Shown here piece by piece: positions 26,072-35,575 of a DNA stretch of 64,000 nt. Below the pieces are notes generated by a model that was not told where the DNA came from, did no database searches, and was given only the letters and a program-made list of their open reading frames with translations. Position numbers and translations under genes: made by a program. This DNA is from CAWIUB01 sp963839995 (lineage in GTDB: Bacteria > Actinomycetota > Actinomycetes > Mycobacteriales > Jatrophihabitantaceae): positions 1 to 64,000 of the forward strand of contig CAWIXH010000002.1 of the NCBI GenBank assembly GCA_963839995.1, read 5' to 3'. Numbering within the stretch: the first letter of the stretch is position 1; the number at the start of each line of letters is the position of its first letter.

Positions 26072-27256
26072 ATGGACTCGACGATCGGCCGCGCGCTAGG
26101 CACCGACTACTTTCTGATTGTCGACCAACTCAGCCCCGACGAGCTGGACTACCTGCGGCGGGTCCGTGACTTCGTCGACAACGACGTCCTGCCAGTGATC
26201 AACGGGTATTGGGAGCGCGCCGAGTTCCCCCGGCCGCTGATCGACAAGATGGCAGCGCTGGGCATCATCGGTGACGGCATCGTCGGGTACGGCTGCCCCC
26301 CGATGAGCCCGATCGCCAACGGGCTGATCCACATGGAGCTCAACCGTGGCGACGGCAGCCTAGGCACGTTCGTCGGTGTCCAGGCGGGGCTGGCGATGCA
26401 GTCGATCGCCATGCTCGGGACCGAGGATCAGAAACGGCGCTGGCTGCCCCCCATGGCTCGGCTGGAGAAGCTCGGCGCGTTCGCGCTCACCGAGCCCGCC
26501 CACGGCTCCGACTCCGTGACGCTGGAGACGTCCGCCCGCCGTGATGGCGGCGAATGGGTCATCAACGGTGCGAAGAAGTGGATCGGCAACGGCACGATCG
26601 CCGACGTCATCGTGGTCTGGGCCCGCGATACCGCGGACGGGCAGATCAAGGGATTCCTGGTCGAGAAGGGCACGTCCGGTTACGACGCCGAGCGGATCGA
26701 CGGGAAAGGGTCGCTGCGCGCCGTCTGGCAGGCCGAGATCACGCTGTCCGACCTGCGGGTGCCCGAGGAGACCCGGCTACCCGGTGCCCGTACATTCAAG
26801 GACACCGGCCGTGTGCTCGCCAGAACCCGCAACACCGTGGCCTGGGCGGCGCTGGGCCACGCCGTCGCGGCATACGAGATAGCCCTCCGCTACTGCCAGC
26901 AGCGCACCCAATTCGGCAAGCCCCTGGTCAGCTTCCAGATCGTCCAGGAGCGGCTGGTCAAGATGCTCGCCGAGATCTGCTCGATGCAGCTGTACTGCCT
27001 GCGGCTGGGTCGGCTCATCGAGGAGGGCCGGCTCACTGACACGATCGCGGCGCTGGCCAAGATGAACAACACAAGCACGGCGCGGCAGGTCATTCTTGAG
27101 GCCCGAGATCTTCTCGGTGGCAACGGCATCCTGCTGGACTTCCACATCATGCGGCACCTAGCCGACATCGAGGCGGTCCACACCTACGAAGGCACCGAGA
27201 CCATTCAGACTCTCATCGTCGGACGGGACATCACCGGTGTCAGCGCCTTCGCCTGA
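26072..27256 (+). CDS. acyl-CoA dehydrogenase, glutaryl-CoA dehydrogenase-like
   Basis: This 394-residue flavoprotein follows a strong GAGGAGG site. It shows the FAD/substrate motif AFALTEPAHGSDS, RNTVAWAALGHAVAAYE, QRTQFGKPLVSFQ and the catalytic glutamate in HTYEGTETIQTLIVGRDITG near residue 372, the pattern of glutaryl-CoA dehydrogenases. Decarboxylation would need an arginine at the glutarate-binding position, which was not verified. It supplies enoyl-CoA for beta-oxidation or PHA precursors. Its end overlaps the next gene by 20 nt. Confidence 0.86.
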   Translation: MDSTIGRALGTDYFLIVDQLSPDELDYLRRVRDFVDNDVLPVINGYWERAEFPRPLIDKMAALGIIGDGIVGYGCPPMSPIANGLIHMELNRGDGSLGTFVGVQAGLAMQSIAMLGTEDQKRRWLPPMARLEKLGAFALTEPAHGSDSVTLETSARRDGGEWVINGAKKWIGNGTIADVIVVWARDTADGQIKGFLVEKGTSGYDAERIDGKGSLRAVWQAEITLSDLRVPEETRLPGARTFKDTGRVLARTRNTVAWAALGHAVAAYEIALRYCQQRTQFGKPLVSFQIVQERLVKMLAEICSMQLYCLRLGRLIEEGRLTDTIAALAKMNNTSTARQVILEARDLLGGNGILLDFHIMRHLADIEAVHTYEGTETIQTLIVGRDITGVSAFA

Positions 27257-28094
27257 GCGGTCCACGACTCGGTTCGTCGAGATCGAGGCCGACCGGGTCC
27301 GGCTGCGCACCGCGATCCGCGGATCCGGCCGACCGGTGCTGATGATCACCGGTCTCGGGGCAAGCCTGGAATTCGGAGCACCGTTCGAGCGCGAGCTGGC
27401 CGCCCGCGGGGTGCAGACGATCAGCTTCGACGCGCCCGGCATCGGGCAGTCGACCCCCTACTCCTGGCCGCGGCGGATGCCCGGCGTCGCCCGGACGGTA
27501 GCGGTGATGCTCGACGCTCTCGGCTACGACCGCGTCGACGTCCTCGGCGCCTCCCTTGGCGGCGTTACCGCCCAGCAACTGGCCCATCAGTACCCGGAGC
27601 GGGTGCGGCGGCTCGTTCTCGCGGCCACCGGCCCTGGCCTGGGCGGCGTCCCCGGGTCGCCGCGTGCTCTGCTTCCGCTTGTCACGCCGCGCCGTTACCA
27701 CGAGCCCGGCTACTACCGTCGTATCGCCGGCCAGGTTTACGGCGGCACCGCGCGCCACGACCCCGGCGCGCTGCTGCACGGCCCGGCCGCTCCGCTCACC
27801 GTACGGCCCTCGCTCCGCAGCTACCTGGGGCAGATCTACGCGATCAGCGGCTGGACCAGCGTCCCGTGGCTGCGCAGGCTGCGGCAGCAGACCCTGGTGT
27901 TGGCGGGTGACGACGATCCGATCGTGCCGGTGGCCAACGCCCGGATCCTCGCGCGGTGCATCCCCAACGCCACGCTGCACATCGTGCGCGGCGGCGGCCA
28001 CCTCTTCCTGTTGGAACGCCCCGGCGAGCTGGCGCAGCTCGTCGTGGACTTCCTGGCGAAAGAAGATCATTTTTTGCAGGGCTGGACGGGGTAA
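27237..28094 (+). CDS. phaZ: intracellular PHA depolymerase-like alpha/beta hydrolase
   Basis: This 285-residue protein resembles Pseudomonas medium-chain PHA depolymerase over its whole length: LMITGLGASLEFGAPF, GASLGGVTAQQLAHQYPERV (nucleophile Ser near 105), RRLVLAATGPG, GWTSVPWLRRLRQQTLVLAG, the Asp of GDDDPIVP near 225 and His of GGHLFLLE near 255. The start is GTG 27237, inside the acyl-CoA dehydrogenase end. It would release 3-hydroxy acids from the granules, the reverse of phaC. An ester hydrolase of the catabolic pathway is the alternative. Confidence 0.72.
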   Translation: MSAPSPERSTTRFVEIEADRVRLRTAIRGSGRPVLMITGLGASLEFGAPFERELAARGVQTISFDAPGIGQSTPYSWPRRMPGVARTVAVMLDALGYDRVDVLGASLGGVTAQQLAHQYPERVRRLVLAATGPGLGGVPGSPRALLPLVTPRRYHEPGYYRRIAGQVYGGTARHDPGALLHGPAAPLTVRPSLRSYLGQIYAISGWTSVPWLRRLRQQTLVLAGDDDPIVPVANARILARCIPNATLHIVRGGGHLFLLERPGELAQLVVDFLAKEDHFLQGWTG

Positions 28095-28381
28095 AAACAA
28101 GGGATCATGTGAGATCAAGCCGCAAGACAGCGGTGGGCTACGAGGCGTTCACACGACGGCTCGCAGACGGGACCCACGCCGTCCTCTACTGGCTCGGCAT
28201 CGCCGTTGCCAGCAGCATCCCGCCGCACGGGCCGGTAATCGGTCGCGTATCTCTTTCAGCGCGCGGGCGTTGCATCGGGCCTGGGACGACAGCGGCTATC
28301 GGTGCGGATAGCGTTGCGCCATGGGTGCCGTGCTTCGTCGACTGCGCCGTGGTGCATGAATGGCCGTCGATCAGACGCGAG
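28095..28381. other. no gene recognised
   Basis: No frame with coherent coding character was found and no strong hairpin. It follows the operon end at 28094 and the stop of the opposing DUF1003 gene at 28382. Confidence 0.4.
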
Positions 28382-28807
28382 TCATTCGTCGGTCCTCCCA
28401 GGCTGTTCGCGGTGTTGTGCAACGATGGCGTGAATTTCCTTGGTCAATTGATGGACCGCGCGGGTCAGATCGGTATTGGTCTTGAGTTCCAGTTCTTGTG
28501 CGAGGAAATCGTGATCGGCCTTCGCCTGCTGGAATGAGGCTTGCCGGTTCTGCCCGATCATCACGAAGGTCGACAGGAAGATCGCTTCGAGCGACACGAT
28601 CAGCGTCAGCGTCGGCCATGGACTGTGCTCGACGACCAACATCCAGAAGGCAAACAGCACGATATGCAGGTAGACGAATCCCATTGAGCCCGCGAATCGT
28701 GTGATCTGATCGGCAGTCCTGAGCTGCGCGTCGTTGGCACGCTTGTTGAACTCGTCGAGTACGGCCGGGTGATGTGGCAATGTCAGGTCGGGTCGGCTCG
28801 TCCGCAT
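28382..28807 (-). CDS. DUF1003 membrane protein
   Basis: This 141-residue protein has the DUF1003 pattern: a short N-terminal helix (RTADQITRFAGSMGFVYLHIV), two membrane helices (LFAFWMLVV and LEAIFLSTFVMIGQNRQA) and a charged C-terminal helix (LAQELELKTNTDLTRAVHQL). Function is unknown; relatives are predicted inner-membrane proteins. The frame is intact although its surroundings are degraded. Confidence 0.8.
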   Translation of the reverse strand: MRTSRPDLTLPHHPAVLDEFNKRANDAQLRTADQITRFAGSMGFVYLHIVLFAFWMLVVEHSPWPTLTLIVSLEAIFLSTFVMIGQNRQASFQQAKADHDFLAQELELKTNTDLTRAVHQLTKEIHAIVAQHREQPGRTDE

Positions 28808-29617
28808 GAGCGGCCACCTTTCTCGTCGGGACAGCTGGTGGCTGGAGGAACTAGGCTAGGCCGGCGCTCCACCTGCCTCCGGCTGGAGTGAGCGCTTGAC
28901 CTTTAGTCGCGTCGAATTCGGCACAGTCGACCAAATGTGGATCAGGACCCGGGCTGGCATGACGGCATGAACGGGCAGTCCAGTCGACGGATACAGCTGC
29001 CGACCGTGGCCGCCTTGTGCCTCTGGCTACACGGCACAGGAGCGAAGCGGCCTATCGTTTCGAGCAGCGAATCGTTCTGTAGGAAGCGGTTCCCGTGGGC
29101 ACGGCAGCGTTGTCCTCAGGCGACCGCGGTGCCGTCCACGCGGTGGCTGCATTGCACATTGCGGGTACCCGCGCCGGACCTGCGCTCGGTCGACGCGAAA
29201 ACAGCCTATGGGCAGCCGGAAACGTCGTGCAGGCCGAGCCCTCGCGGGTCCGCTGGGAACCGCTCAGACGGACGTAGTTTCTGCATATCTGCTTGAGTGC
29301 AGTTGTCCCGCATCGCGGGATCAGAGGCGACGCGCCTCGACACTCGGTCCGGCCGCGGATGCATGTTGAGCACACCTTGGATGACCACCAGCGGGATCCC
29401 GAACGACACCGAGGACGACGACGGGCCATCGTCACGTTGACGCCGGTTCGTGTGCGACAGCCCCCCGTGGGGCGCCCGGCCTTCTCGCGTGGGTTGGTCA
29501 GCACGATGTCGGCGAGCTTGCAGTTGATCAACCTCTCGGTCAGGCTGCAACACCAACTGCCCCTCCCCGGTCAGGTCGGTGCGGGTGAGGCTGTCGAGGT
29601 GGAAAGAGCCGGTCGTG
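28808..29617. other. degraded DNA, no gene recognised
   Basis: Open frames here are short or have irregular codon use. On the minus strand near 29500 the phrase CKLADIVLTNPREKAGRP is followed in another frame by VSFGIPLVVIQGVLNMHP, which could be a frameshifted remnant of unknown type. Nothing else is supported. Confidence 0.4.
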
Positions 29618-30037
29618 ATGGTCGTGCTGGACGCTCCGACGACAAGCGAGGCTTCAACTTCCTTGCCGCCGTCGTGCCCAGACTGTTCGGGCCGGCTGCG
29701 GCCGTGGGGCTACGCCCGGCTTCGCTGCGTCCGCCGCGGCCGCCAGCTGGTGGTGCGGCCCCCGCGGGTGCGCTGCGCCGGCTGCCGGGTCACCCATGTG
29801 CTGCTGCCCGCCGGTGTCGGTGCGCCGCGCCGGGCCGATGCCGTCGAGGTGATCGCGGCTGCGCTGCTGGCCAAGGCCCGCGGTCACGGCCACCGCCACA
29901 TCGTCGCCGAGCTCGCCCTGCCCCCGGCCACGGTGCGCGGCTGGATCCGGTCCGCCACGGAGCGGGCCGAGACCATCCGCACCCGCGCCACCCGGCTGGT
30001 GATCGAACTCGACCCGCTGGCCGCCGCACTCAACTGA
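29618..30037 (+). pseudogene. DUF6431-type protein, second copy (short)
   Basis: From ATG 29618 the 139-residue frame carries CPDCSGRLRPWGYARLR, a second Cys pair (VRCAGCRVTHVLLPAG) and a helix-turn-helix (GHRHIVAELALPPATVRGWIR). It parallels the frameshifted gene at 15880-16468 but ends at TGA after DPLAAALN, short of the C-terminal third seen there. No transposase or ATPase gene follows. It is probably the abandoned first gene of a second Mu/Tni-like transposon. Confidence 0.6.
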
Positions 30038-30452
30038 CGCGAATCAGTCGGCGTGCTGCACCGCGTCCCCAGTGCATCTGATCCGCAAGGTCGAGCGCGG
30101 TGGACCGACACTGGATATCGATGGCCGCTCAGCTACCAGGACAGACTTCGCCGAGTTGCCATGCCCAGGGCAGACCGGCCCGGAGGCCCGGGAGACGATA
30201 AGGCTGGGCCGCCTGCTTCGGCTGGCCCGCCAGGCCACCTCGATTTGACTGGGAGCCGCACATGAGGAGACCCACGTCGTCTTGCGACATGGAGCCTGTT
30301 GCATATTCGACCATCGATGACGTGGAACACAGTTCTCGCCGATTCGGGCCCGCCACATTTTCGGGGAGCCGCGATGTTCGGCCGGGAGAAGCGACTTGGG
30401 AGCTTCACTCCGAGTTCACTGATCATCGCGATCCGATTACGCAACAGGCTCC
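30038..30452. other. no gene recognised
   Basis: This stretch, between the DUF6431 remnant and the PAP2 remnant, holds only short mixed-frame openings. Confidence 0.4.
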
Positions 30453-31006
30453 ATGGCGCTGACCGTTCGCGAGATCGACTCCGTCGAGCGTGCCGTGTAT
30501 CGGCGATCGCCCAGACGCCCACGCCCGCTCTCGACACCGACCCGAGGCGGCTGTCCCGCTCGGCCGACCACTCCGTGCTGTGGCTGTCGATCGCCGGCGC
30601 ACTGGCTCTCGTCCCGGGCCGGCCCCCGCGCGCCGCGCTGCTCGGCGCGGCCAGGCTCGGCGTTGCCTCGGCGACCGGTCAACCTCCTCGCGAAGATGCT
30701 GCTCCGCCGGCCACGGCCGGACCGCACCACGGCCGCCGTCCGGTGCCACGGCAGGTGCGCATGCCGCACTCGACATCTTTTCCGTCCGGGCACGCCGCGT
30801 CGGCGTTCGCGTTCGCCTCAGCCGTCGGCACCCAGATGCCACCGGTCGGGCTGCCACTGCAGCTGCTCGCGGCCGCCTACTCTCGGGCACACACCGGTGT
30901 GCACTACCCGTCCGACACCATCGTGGGTGCGAGCATCGGCGTGGTCTCAGCGGCCGCGACCACCCGAGTCGCGCGGCACCTCGGTCGTGTCCAGCACCCG
31001 GCTTGA
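30453..31006 (+). pseudogene. PAP2-superfamily phosphatase with three frameshifts
   Basis: Reading across frames gives MALTVREIDSVERAVYR, then AIAQTPTPALDTDPRRLSRS, then VNLLAKMLLRRPRPDR (phosphatase motif 1), then MPHSTSFPSGHAASAFAFA (motif 2) and YSRAHTGVHYPSDTIVGA (motif 3). Frame changes occur near 30503, 30675 and 30745. All catalytic motifs of a membrane PAP2 lipid phosphatase survive, so the damage is either recent or due to sequence errors. It faces the lipid-kinase gene at 31107, a natural metabolic partner. Confidence 0.68.
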
Positions 31007-31106
31007 CGCGTTCAGTCGACGCCATGAGCCGACCGCACCACTGTCAGGCTGCGACCGCAGATCCGTCGGTTCCGGTCAGACACTGCCAGACCACACCGCC
31101 GATCAC

Positions 31107-32060
31107 TCACGGGCCTGGTCCGGCGGGGCGGCGCTGCCGCCGGGCCGGCGGGAACCGTGCTGACGGCGAGGCGCCGCGATGGCGGGAGGAGATCCGGACA
31201 CGCAGCGCCGCAGGCCGGATGGTGAACTCGACCGGCGGGCCTAGATCCGCTGCCTCGCCATCGATCCCGGCGGGCACCCGCGTCGGGGCGGTCACCTGCA
31301 GACGCGGCGCGCTCCAGGATCGCCCGAGCGGGTGCGGCGTATGGGGCGGCAGGCCGATAATCACGATGCCAAGCCGGCCGGTGTCAAGCGCCGGGCGGGT
31401 GCCGCGGGCCAGCGGCTGATCCAGCGCATAGGGGTTGTTCGACACCAGCACCACAACCAGATCAGTCTGTTCTCGCCCCGCATCGTCAACCAGGCGCAGC
31501 CCGGGCGCGTGGGCGCTTGGCCCCAGCACCCCCTCGACCGTCTCCAGGAGTGTGCGCACCTTGGCATCGCGATACGCCGGCCTGCGCACCGCGTCCCCAT
31601 AGATCCCCAGGGAGACGTTGTTGAGAAACATCCGGCCGTTCACGTCGGCCACGTCGATCCGCCGCTCCACTCCGTCGGTGAACGCCTCGAGTGCACCCAG
31701 CACATCGCGCCGATCCACCCCCAGGTCGAGCGCGAAATGGTTACGCGTCCCGGCCGGAATGCACACGAACGGAAGCCCGTGCGCGGCGGCCTCGGCAGCC
31801 ACAACCGCCAGCGATCCGTCGCCGCCGGCCATCCCGAGCGCGTCCGCGCCGTTCGCCACGGCCGCCCGGACCAGCGCTGGCAAGCTCTGGCCCGGGGTCA
31901 GCATGACAACCTCGATAGCCGATTGGCGCGCCCGCTCGACAATCCCGGCCCGTTCCGCCGTGCCCCCACCAGACCTCGGGTTGACGAAGAGCACCGGCTG
32001 TCGTGGCGGATCGGCTGGCTGCCAGCCATAACGCGACAGCTTGTGCCTAGTCGGGCTCAC
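31107..32060 (-). CDS. diacylglycerol kinase-family lipid kinase
   Basis: This 317-residue protein has the DAGK catalytic domain: PVLFVNPRSGGG, the nucleotide loop MAGGDGSLAVVAAEA, IPAGTRNHFALDLG and NNVSLGIYG. It starts at GTG 32060. Such enzymes phosphorylate diacylglycerol or related lipids at the membrane. The C-terminal 30 residues are Arg/Pro-rich and probably not conserved. The opposing PAP2 gene would catalyse the reverse step. Confidence 0.82.
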   Translation of the reverse strand: MSPTRHKLSRYGWQPADPPRQPVLFVNPRSGGGTAERAGIVERARQSAIEVVMLTPGQSLPALVRAAVANGADALGMAGGDGSLAVVAAEAAAHGLPFVCIPAGTRNHFALDLGVDRRDVLGALEAFTDGVERRIDVADVNGRMFLNNVSLGIYGDAVRRPAYRDAKVRTLLETVEGVLGPSAHAPGLRLVDDAGREQTDLVVVLVSNNPYALDQPLARGTRPALDTGRLGIVIIGLPPHTPHPLGRSWSAPRLQVTAPTRVPAGIDGEAADLGPPVEFTIRPAALRVRISSRHRGASPSARFPPARRQRRPAGPGP

Positions 32061-32740
32061 CTACTGCTCCCTTTCGCGGCGACGGTGACGGTAATACCAG
32101 CGCCAGCGGAGCGTGACCATCCCCGCTGGATCACCAGTTCCGGCAAACCAGCCAGGTCGCCGCCGCGCTGACAGTGCGGTACCCAGCGGTGCGCGACCCC
32201 GACGAATATCCAGGCCGCACGGTAGGCACCCGAAGCTCCGGCTGGAAACAAGCGTGGCAAGCGCCACGATCTTGTTCAAGGCACGCATGTCAACAGCATG
32301 ACCGCCACCATGACTTGCCCACGGCGTCGGATGCTCCCGACACATGCCCTTGGGAACACATCCGGCGGGGTCCGTGACGTCCAGGCCGTCGGCCTTCGTC
32401 GATGCGACACGCGTGGTCGGGACCTTCGTTGTCCGCTGCGAGACGGGTCGTAGGGCCCTTGGGTTGGCGTTCGGGTCGACGACATCGTAGGCGTACCAAG
32501 ACGGACGGCCGGTGCCAGTCCGGCGTCGAACCTCACAGGGTGTCGGAACTGCCACCGAGCTTCGGTAACGCACGGAACGCCGCGGGCATGCGCAACATAA
32601 TCACGCCGCATCATCAGCCGAACCTGCTATAGCGACAGAGTGCGAATCGGCGCTCGCGCGAGTCTGCTCGATCACGGCAGGTGATCGCATCGCCGGCTTG
32701 AGCCACATTGGTCGCACTCGGGTGACAGGGTTAGCTCGGC
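32061..32740. other. no gene recognised
   Basis: A 680-bp stretch with several open frames but no familiar motif. On the minus strand (32573-32240) a frame reads RPSWYAYDVVDPNANP and KADGLDVTDPAG, with moderate coding look but no recognised family. Confidence 0.35.
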
Positions 32741-32756
32741 CAGCGTTGTCCCGGAA

Positions 32757-33167
32757 TTGGTCTATTCCGACGTGGATGAAGCCGTCGTCTGGCTGTGCGA
32801 GACCTTCGGCTTCATCGAGCTGTGGCGCGCCGGCGGGCACCGCGCCCGCGTCGCGTTCGGCAACGGCGTGCTGATCATCGCCGACGCCGATGCCCAGTAC
32901 GGGCGGGCGGTTCCGCAGTGCGGCGACGTGCGCAGCCACGCGGTGATGGTCAAGGTAGAGGACGTCGACGCACACCACGAGCACGCGCTGCAGCGGGGAG
33001 CGCGGATTCTGAGCCCACCCACCGACTACCCATACGGCGAACGGCAGTACTCCGTGGAGGACCTGGCCGGGCACCGCTGGACCTTCACCCAAGCCATCGC
33101 CGACCTCGCCCCCGAGGACTGGGGCGGGACGCCGCAGGAACCCGTCGGCGTTCAACCCGCGCGGTAG
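32757..33167 (+). CDS. VOC/glyoxalase-fold protein, possibly 5'-truncated
   Basis: The frame reads LVYSDVDEAVVWLCETFGF...RVAFGNGVLIIAD...DVDAHHEHALQRGARI...PYGERQYSVEDLAGHRWTFTQ, one VOC module of about 130 residues as in bleomycin-resistance/glyoxalase-like proteins. Only TTG 32757 is available as a start, inside the first strand. The open frame extends upstream without ATG or GTG, so the original start may be lost. The ligand or reaction is unknown. Confidence 0.6.
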   Translation: MVYSDVDEAVVWLCETFGFIELWRAGGHRARVAFGNGVLIIADADAQYGRAVPQCGDVRSHAVMVKVEDVDAHHEHALQRGARILSPPTDYPYGERQYSVEDLAGHRWTFTQAIADLAPEDWGGTPQEPVGVQPAR

Positions 33168-33600
33168 CGCGACGCCACCACGCGTGCGCGACCGTCGGGC
33201 CCACTCGCTCACGTCATCGGTACCCGGACTGGGCCAGGGCCGAAGTCGACCGCTGGGGTGAAAATGACTCACGCCGCCTCGGGTCGGTGACAGACAATCC
33301 CGTCGGGCTACGCATCCGCCCCAGCCCTCCTACATCACGCGGTATTCGGCGTACCCGTCGTCGATCCGCCTGGTGAAGCGAACGCCGACGGCGCTCGCGG
33401 AGCGTAACCGGGCGACGATCTCGCCCGGATGGTCGTTCCGGGCGGTGCCTAGCCGTTGATCAACTACCGCGAATAGCGTAGGTGAGTTGCTCAGTGCGAC
33501 GTCATGACGGGCCACGCCGCGAAGTTGGTCCGGCATTCGCCCGCCATGGATCGGGGGCTGACCACGCGGCCCGGCGGCTGTGACCTTCGACTCTGTTCGC
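33168..33600. other. no gene recognised
   Basis: This lies between the VOC gene and the ISL3 remnant. The N-terminal zinc-finger part of the ISL3 transposase was not found here. Confidence 0.4.
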
Positions 33601-34420
33601 CGATGTCCGCCGCTGCGCACGCTCGAACCGTGGGACACCGGCTTCGTTGACCTGGCGGTGATCAGGGGCTGCTTGGGCAGGTCGAAGGTCGTACCAGCCG
33701 CTGCGTGGTGGCTTGGCTCGAGGCCCGCACTCCGGCCTTCCGCGAAGCCATCCGTTACGTGGCGATCGACCCCGCCGCGCCGTACGCGCACGTCGTCACC
33801 AGTCTGCGCGAGGATGGCACCCGGTTGCTGCCCAACGCCACTGTCGTGGTCGATCACTTCCATCTGGTCACGCTGGCCAACGATGCGCTGACCAAGGTGC
33901 GGCGCCGTGTGACCTGGCAGCAAGAGGGCCGCCGCGGTCGCAAGGTCGACCCGGCGTGGGCCAACCGGCGCCGGCTGCTGTGCGCACGCGAACGCCTATC
34001 CGAGAAGGCCTTCGCGGCGATGTGGAACGCCTTGATCGACGCCGACCCGTCGGCTCAGATCCTCACCGAGTGGATCGCGAAGGAGGAGCTTCGCGTGCTG
34101 CTGGCCCTCGCCCGGACCGGTGTGCACCGCGACCAGCTCCGTCACCGTCTCGACGTGTTCCACCGCTGGTGCGCCGCTGCCGACATCGACGAACTGCACC
34201 CCCTCGCGGCCACCGTCGAAACGTGGTGGCCCGCCATCGAGGCATTCCGCAGCACCGGCACCACGAACGCCAGAACCGAGGGCGTCAACCGGCTCGTCAA
34301 GCAGGTAAAACGGCTCGGCCTGCGGCTTCCGAAATACAGCCAACAGCCATCGCAGGATCCGGTTCCACTGCACCCGCACCCAGCGGGCAGCGACAGCGAC
34401 TTCAACAGCTCTGCCCGCTC
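33601..34420 (+). pseudogene. ISL3-family transposase remnant
   Basis: After WDTGFVDL the frame shifts by one base near 33656 and continues GDQGLLGQVEGRTSRCVVAW, then FREAIRYVAIDPAAPY (first Asp), ATVVVDHFHLVTLAND (second Asp region) and TNARTEGVNRLVKQVKRLG with the catalytic Glu. Near 34345 another shift scrambles the C-terminus. The N-terminal DNA-binding zinc finger is absent and no inverted repeats were found. Confidence 0.75.
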
Positions 34421-34528
34421 AAAATTGAAGAGCCGTCATCGCGAGGCGCTTTGCTGGCCACGGTCGCTGCGTTCCACCTGCCTGCATCGCATCGAGGTCG
34501 GTGGACTCCCGACCGTTCAAGTAGCCGA

Positions 34529-34699
34529 TCACCGATGGGGTCGCGCCGAGGTGCGGCCGTGGCGGAAACCGCCGCCGATCAGCGTGGCCACGAATAGGAT
34601 GCAGGCGATCACAAACAGCCAGAACAGGCCGTGGACCACGAAGCCGATCAGGCCGGCGATGACCCAGAGGAGGATGAGCAGCAGGAACAGGGCGAGCAT
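34529..34699 (-). CDS. 56-residue hydrophobic membrane protein
   Basis: ATG 34699 is preceded by AGGAGGCGGC. The protein starts MLALFLLLILLWVIAGLIGF, has a second helix (LFWLFVIACILFVATLIGG) and ends with a basic tail GFRHGRTSARPHR. It is like the small two-helix proteins often seen near actinobacterial stress genes. It lies 41 bp after the PRC-barrel gene, on the same strand, and is probably its operon partner. Confidence 0.7.
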   Translation of the reverse strand: MLALFLLLILLWVIAGLIGFVVHGLFWLFVIACILFVATLIGGGFRHGRTSARPHR

Positions 34700-34739
34700 G
34701 ATGCCGCCTCCTTAGGTTGTGGACAGTGTTTCCGGCCGC

Positions 34740-35096
34740 TCAGCGTCTAGCGAGGCGGCGCTCGCCGGTGGCCCCGGGCTGGTAGGGCAGGTCGTAGTGT
34801 TCGAATACGGCCGGTTCGTCCGCGGCGGTGAGTTCGCCGTCGGTGTCGATTGACGGGGCATGTTCGACTCGCCTTTTGCGGTAGGCGACCTTGACGTAGC
34901 GCGGCGCGACGACCGCGGAGATCAGCGGCACGAACACCAGCCGGTGCCGGCCGATCATGCCGATTTTGACGGTAGCGAAGCTGGGTTGGTCGGTCGCTGT
35001 GTCGAAGTACACCGCTTCGAGCGTGCCGATCTTGGCGCCGTCCGGGTCGACGATGTCATGCTCGCGCCAGTCGCGTATGTTCTCGGCCTCGAACAC
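34740..35096 (-). CDS. PRC-barrel domain protein
   Basis: This 118-residue protein opens with WREHDIVDPDGAKIGTLEAVYFDTATDQPSF..., a PRC-barrel beta fold, and has a disordered acidic C-terminus. PRC barrels bind RNA or membrane/protein partners in several contexts. It belongs to the minus-strand arm of the envelope-stress locus, downstream of the Asp23-family gene at 35180. Confidence 0.82.
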   Translation of the reverse strand: MFEAENIRDWREHDIVDPDGAKIGTLEAVYFDTATDQPSFATVKIGMIGRHRLVFVPLISAVVAPRYVKVAYRKRRVEHAPSIDTDGELTAADEPAVFEHYDLPYQPGATGERRLARR

Positions 35097-35179
35097 CAGC
35101 CACCTCTCCGGCTACCTCGGCGACCAGGCCCCGGGCGCTGCCCGCGGCTCGAAACCTATCGACCACTCACGACGTGAGT

Positions 35180-35575
35180 CTAATGGTCTTGGTCAGGACT
35201 GGGTTCGACGTCGGTGACCAGGATGGACACTGTCGGGGTGATGCCGGTGTACTGGTTGATGGCGGCGAGCACACCGCGTTGGACGGCTTCGGCGACGGCG
35301 AGGGCGCTGTGGTCGTGGTAGGCGACGAACCGGATCTTGATGAGCGGAGCGCCGTCGGTGCTGTCGACGGTGACGCCGTCGGTTGCCTGGTCGTTGGCGT
35401 GTGCGACGCCGATGGCGGATCGGAGTGCGGCGGTCACGCTGTGTGTCAAGTCGGGTTGCAGTCGGGCCACGCCGCCGATCGAGCGGGCGTGATGCGCAGC
35501 CAGTTTGGCCAGGACGAGATCGTCGATGACCAGCGTGGGCTGCTCGGAGGGCCCGTGGGATCGGGTGTTGCTCAC
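35180..35575 (-). CDS. Asp23/Gls24-family protein
   Basis: This 131-residue protein (GTG 35575) reads LVIDDLVLAKLAAHHARSIGGVARL and LIKIRFVAYHDHSALAVAEAVQRGVLAAI, the Asp23 alpha/beta pattern with an I-A-x-x-A-A-R-x-I-G-like helix. Its start overlaps the stop of the zinc-finger gene by 3 nt. In Gram-positive bacteria Asp23 proteins form a membrane-associated layer anchored by AmaP, which is encoded at 39353. Confidence 0.75.
   Translation of the reverse strand: MSNTRSHGPSEQPTLVIDDLVLAKLAAHHARSIGGVARLQPDLTHSVTAALRSAIGVAHANDQATDGVTVDSTDGAPLIKIRFVAYHDHSALAVAEAVQRGVLAAINQYTGITPTVSILVTDVEPSPDQDH

Noticed and set aside
28808..29617. Hidden gene between DUF1003 and the DUF6431 remnant
   Set aside because: Several frames are open for 100 codons or so, but none has regular third-position G/C or a recognised motif.
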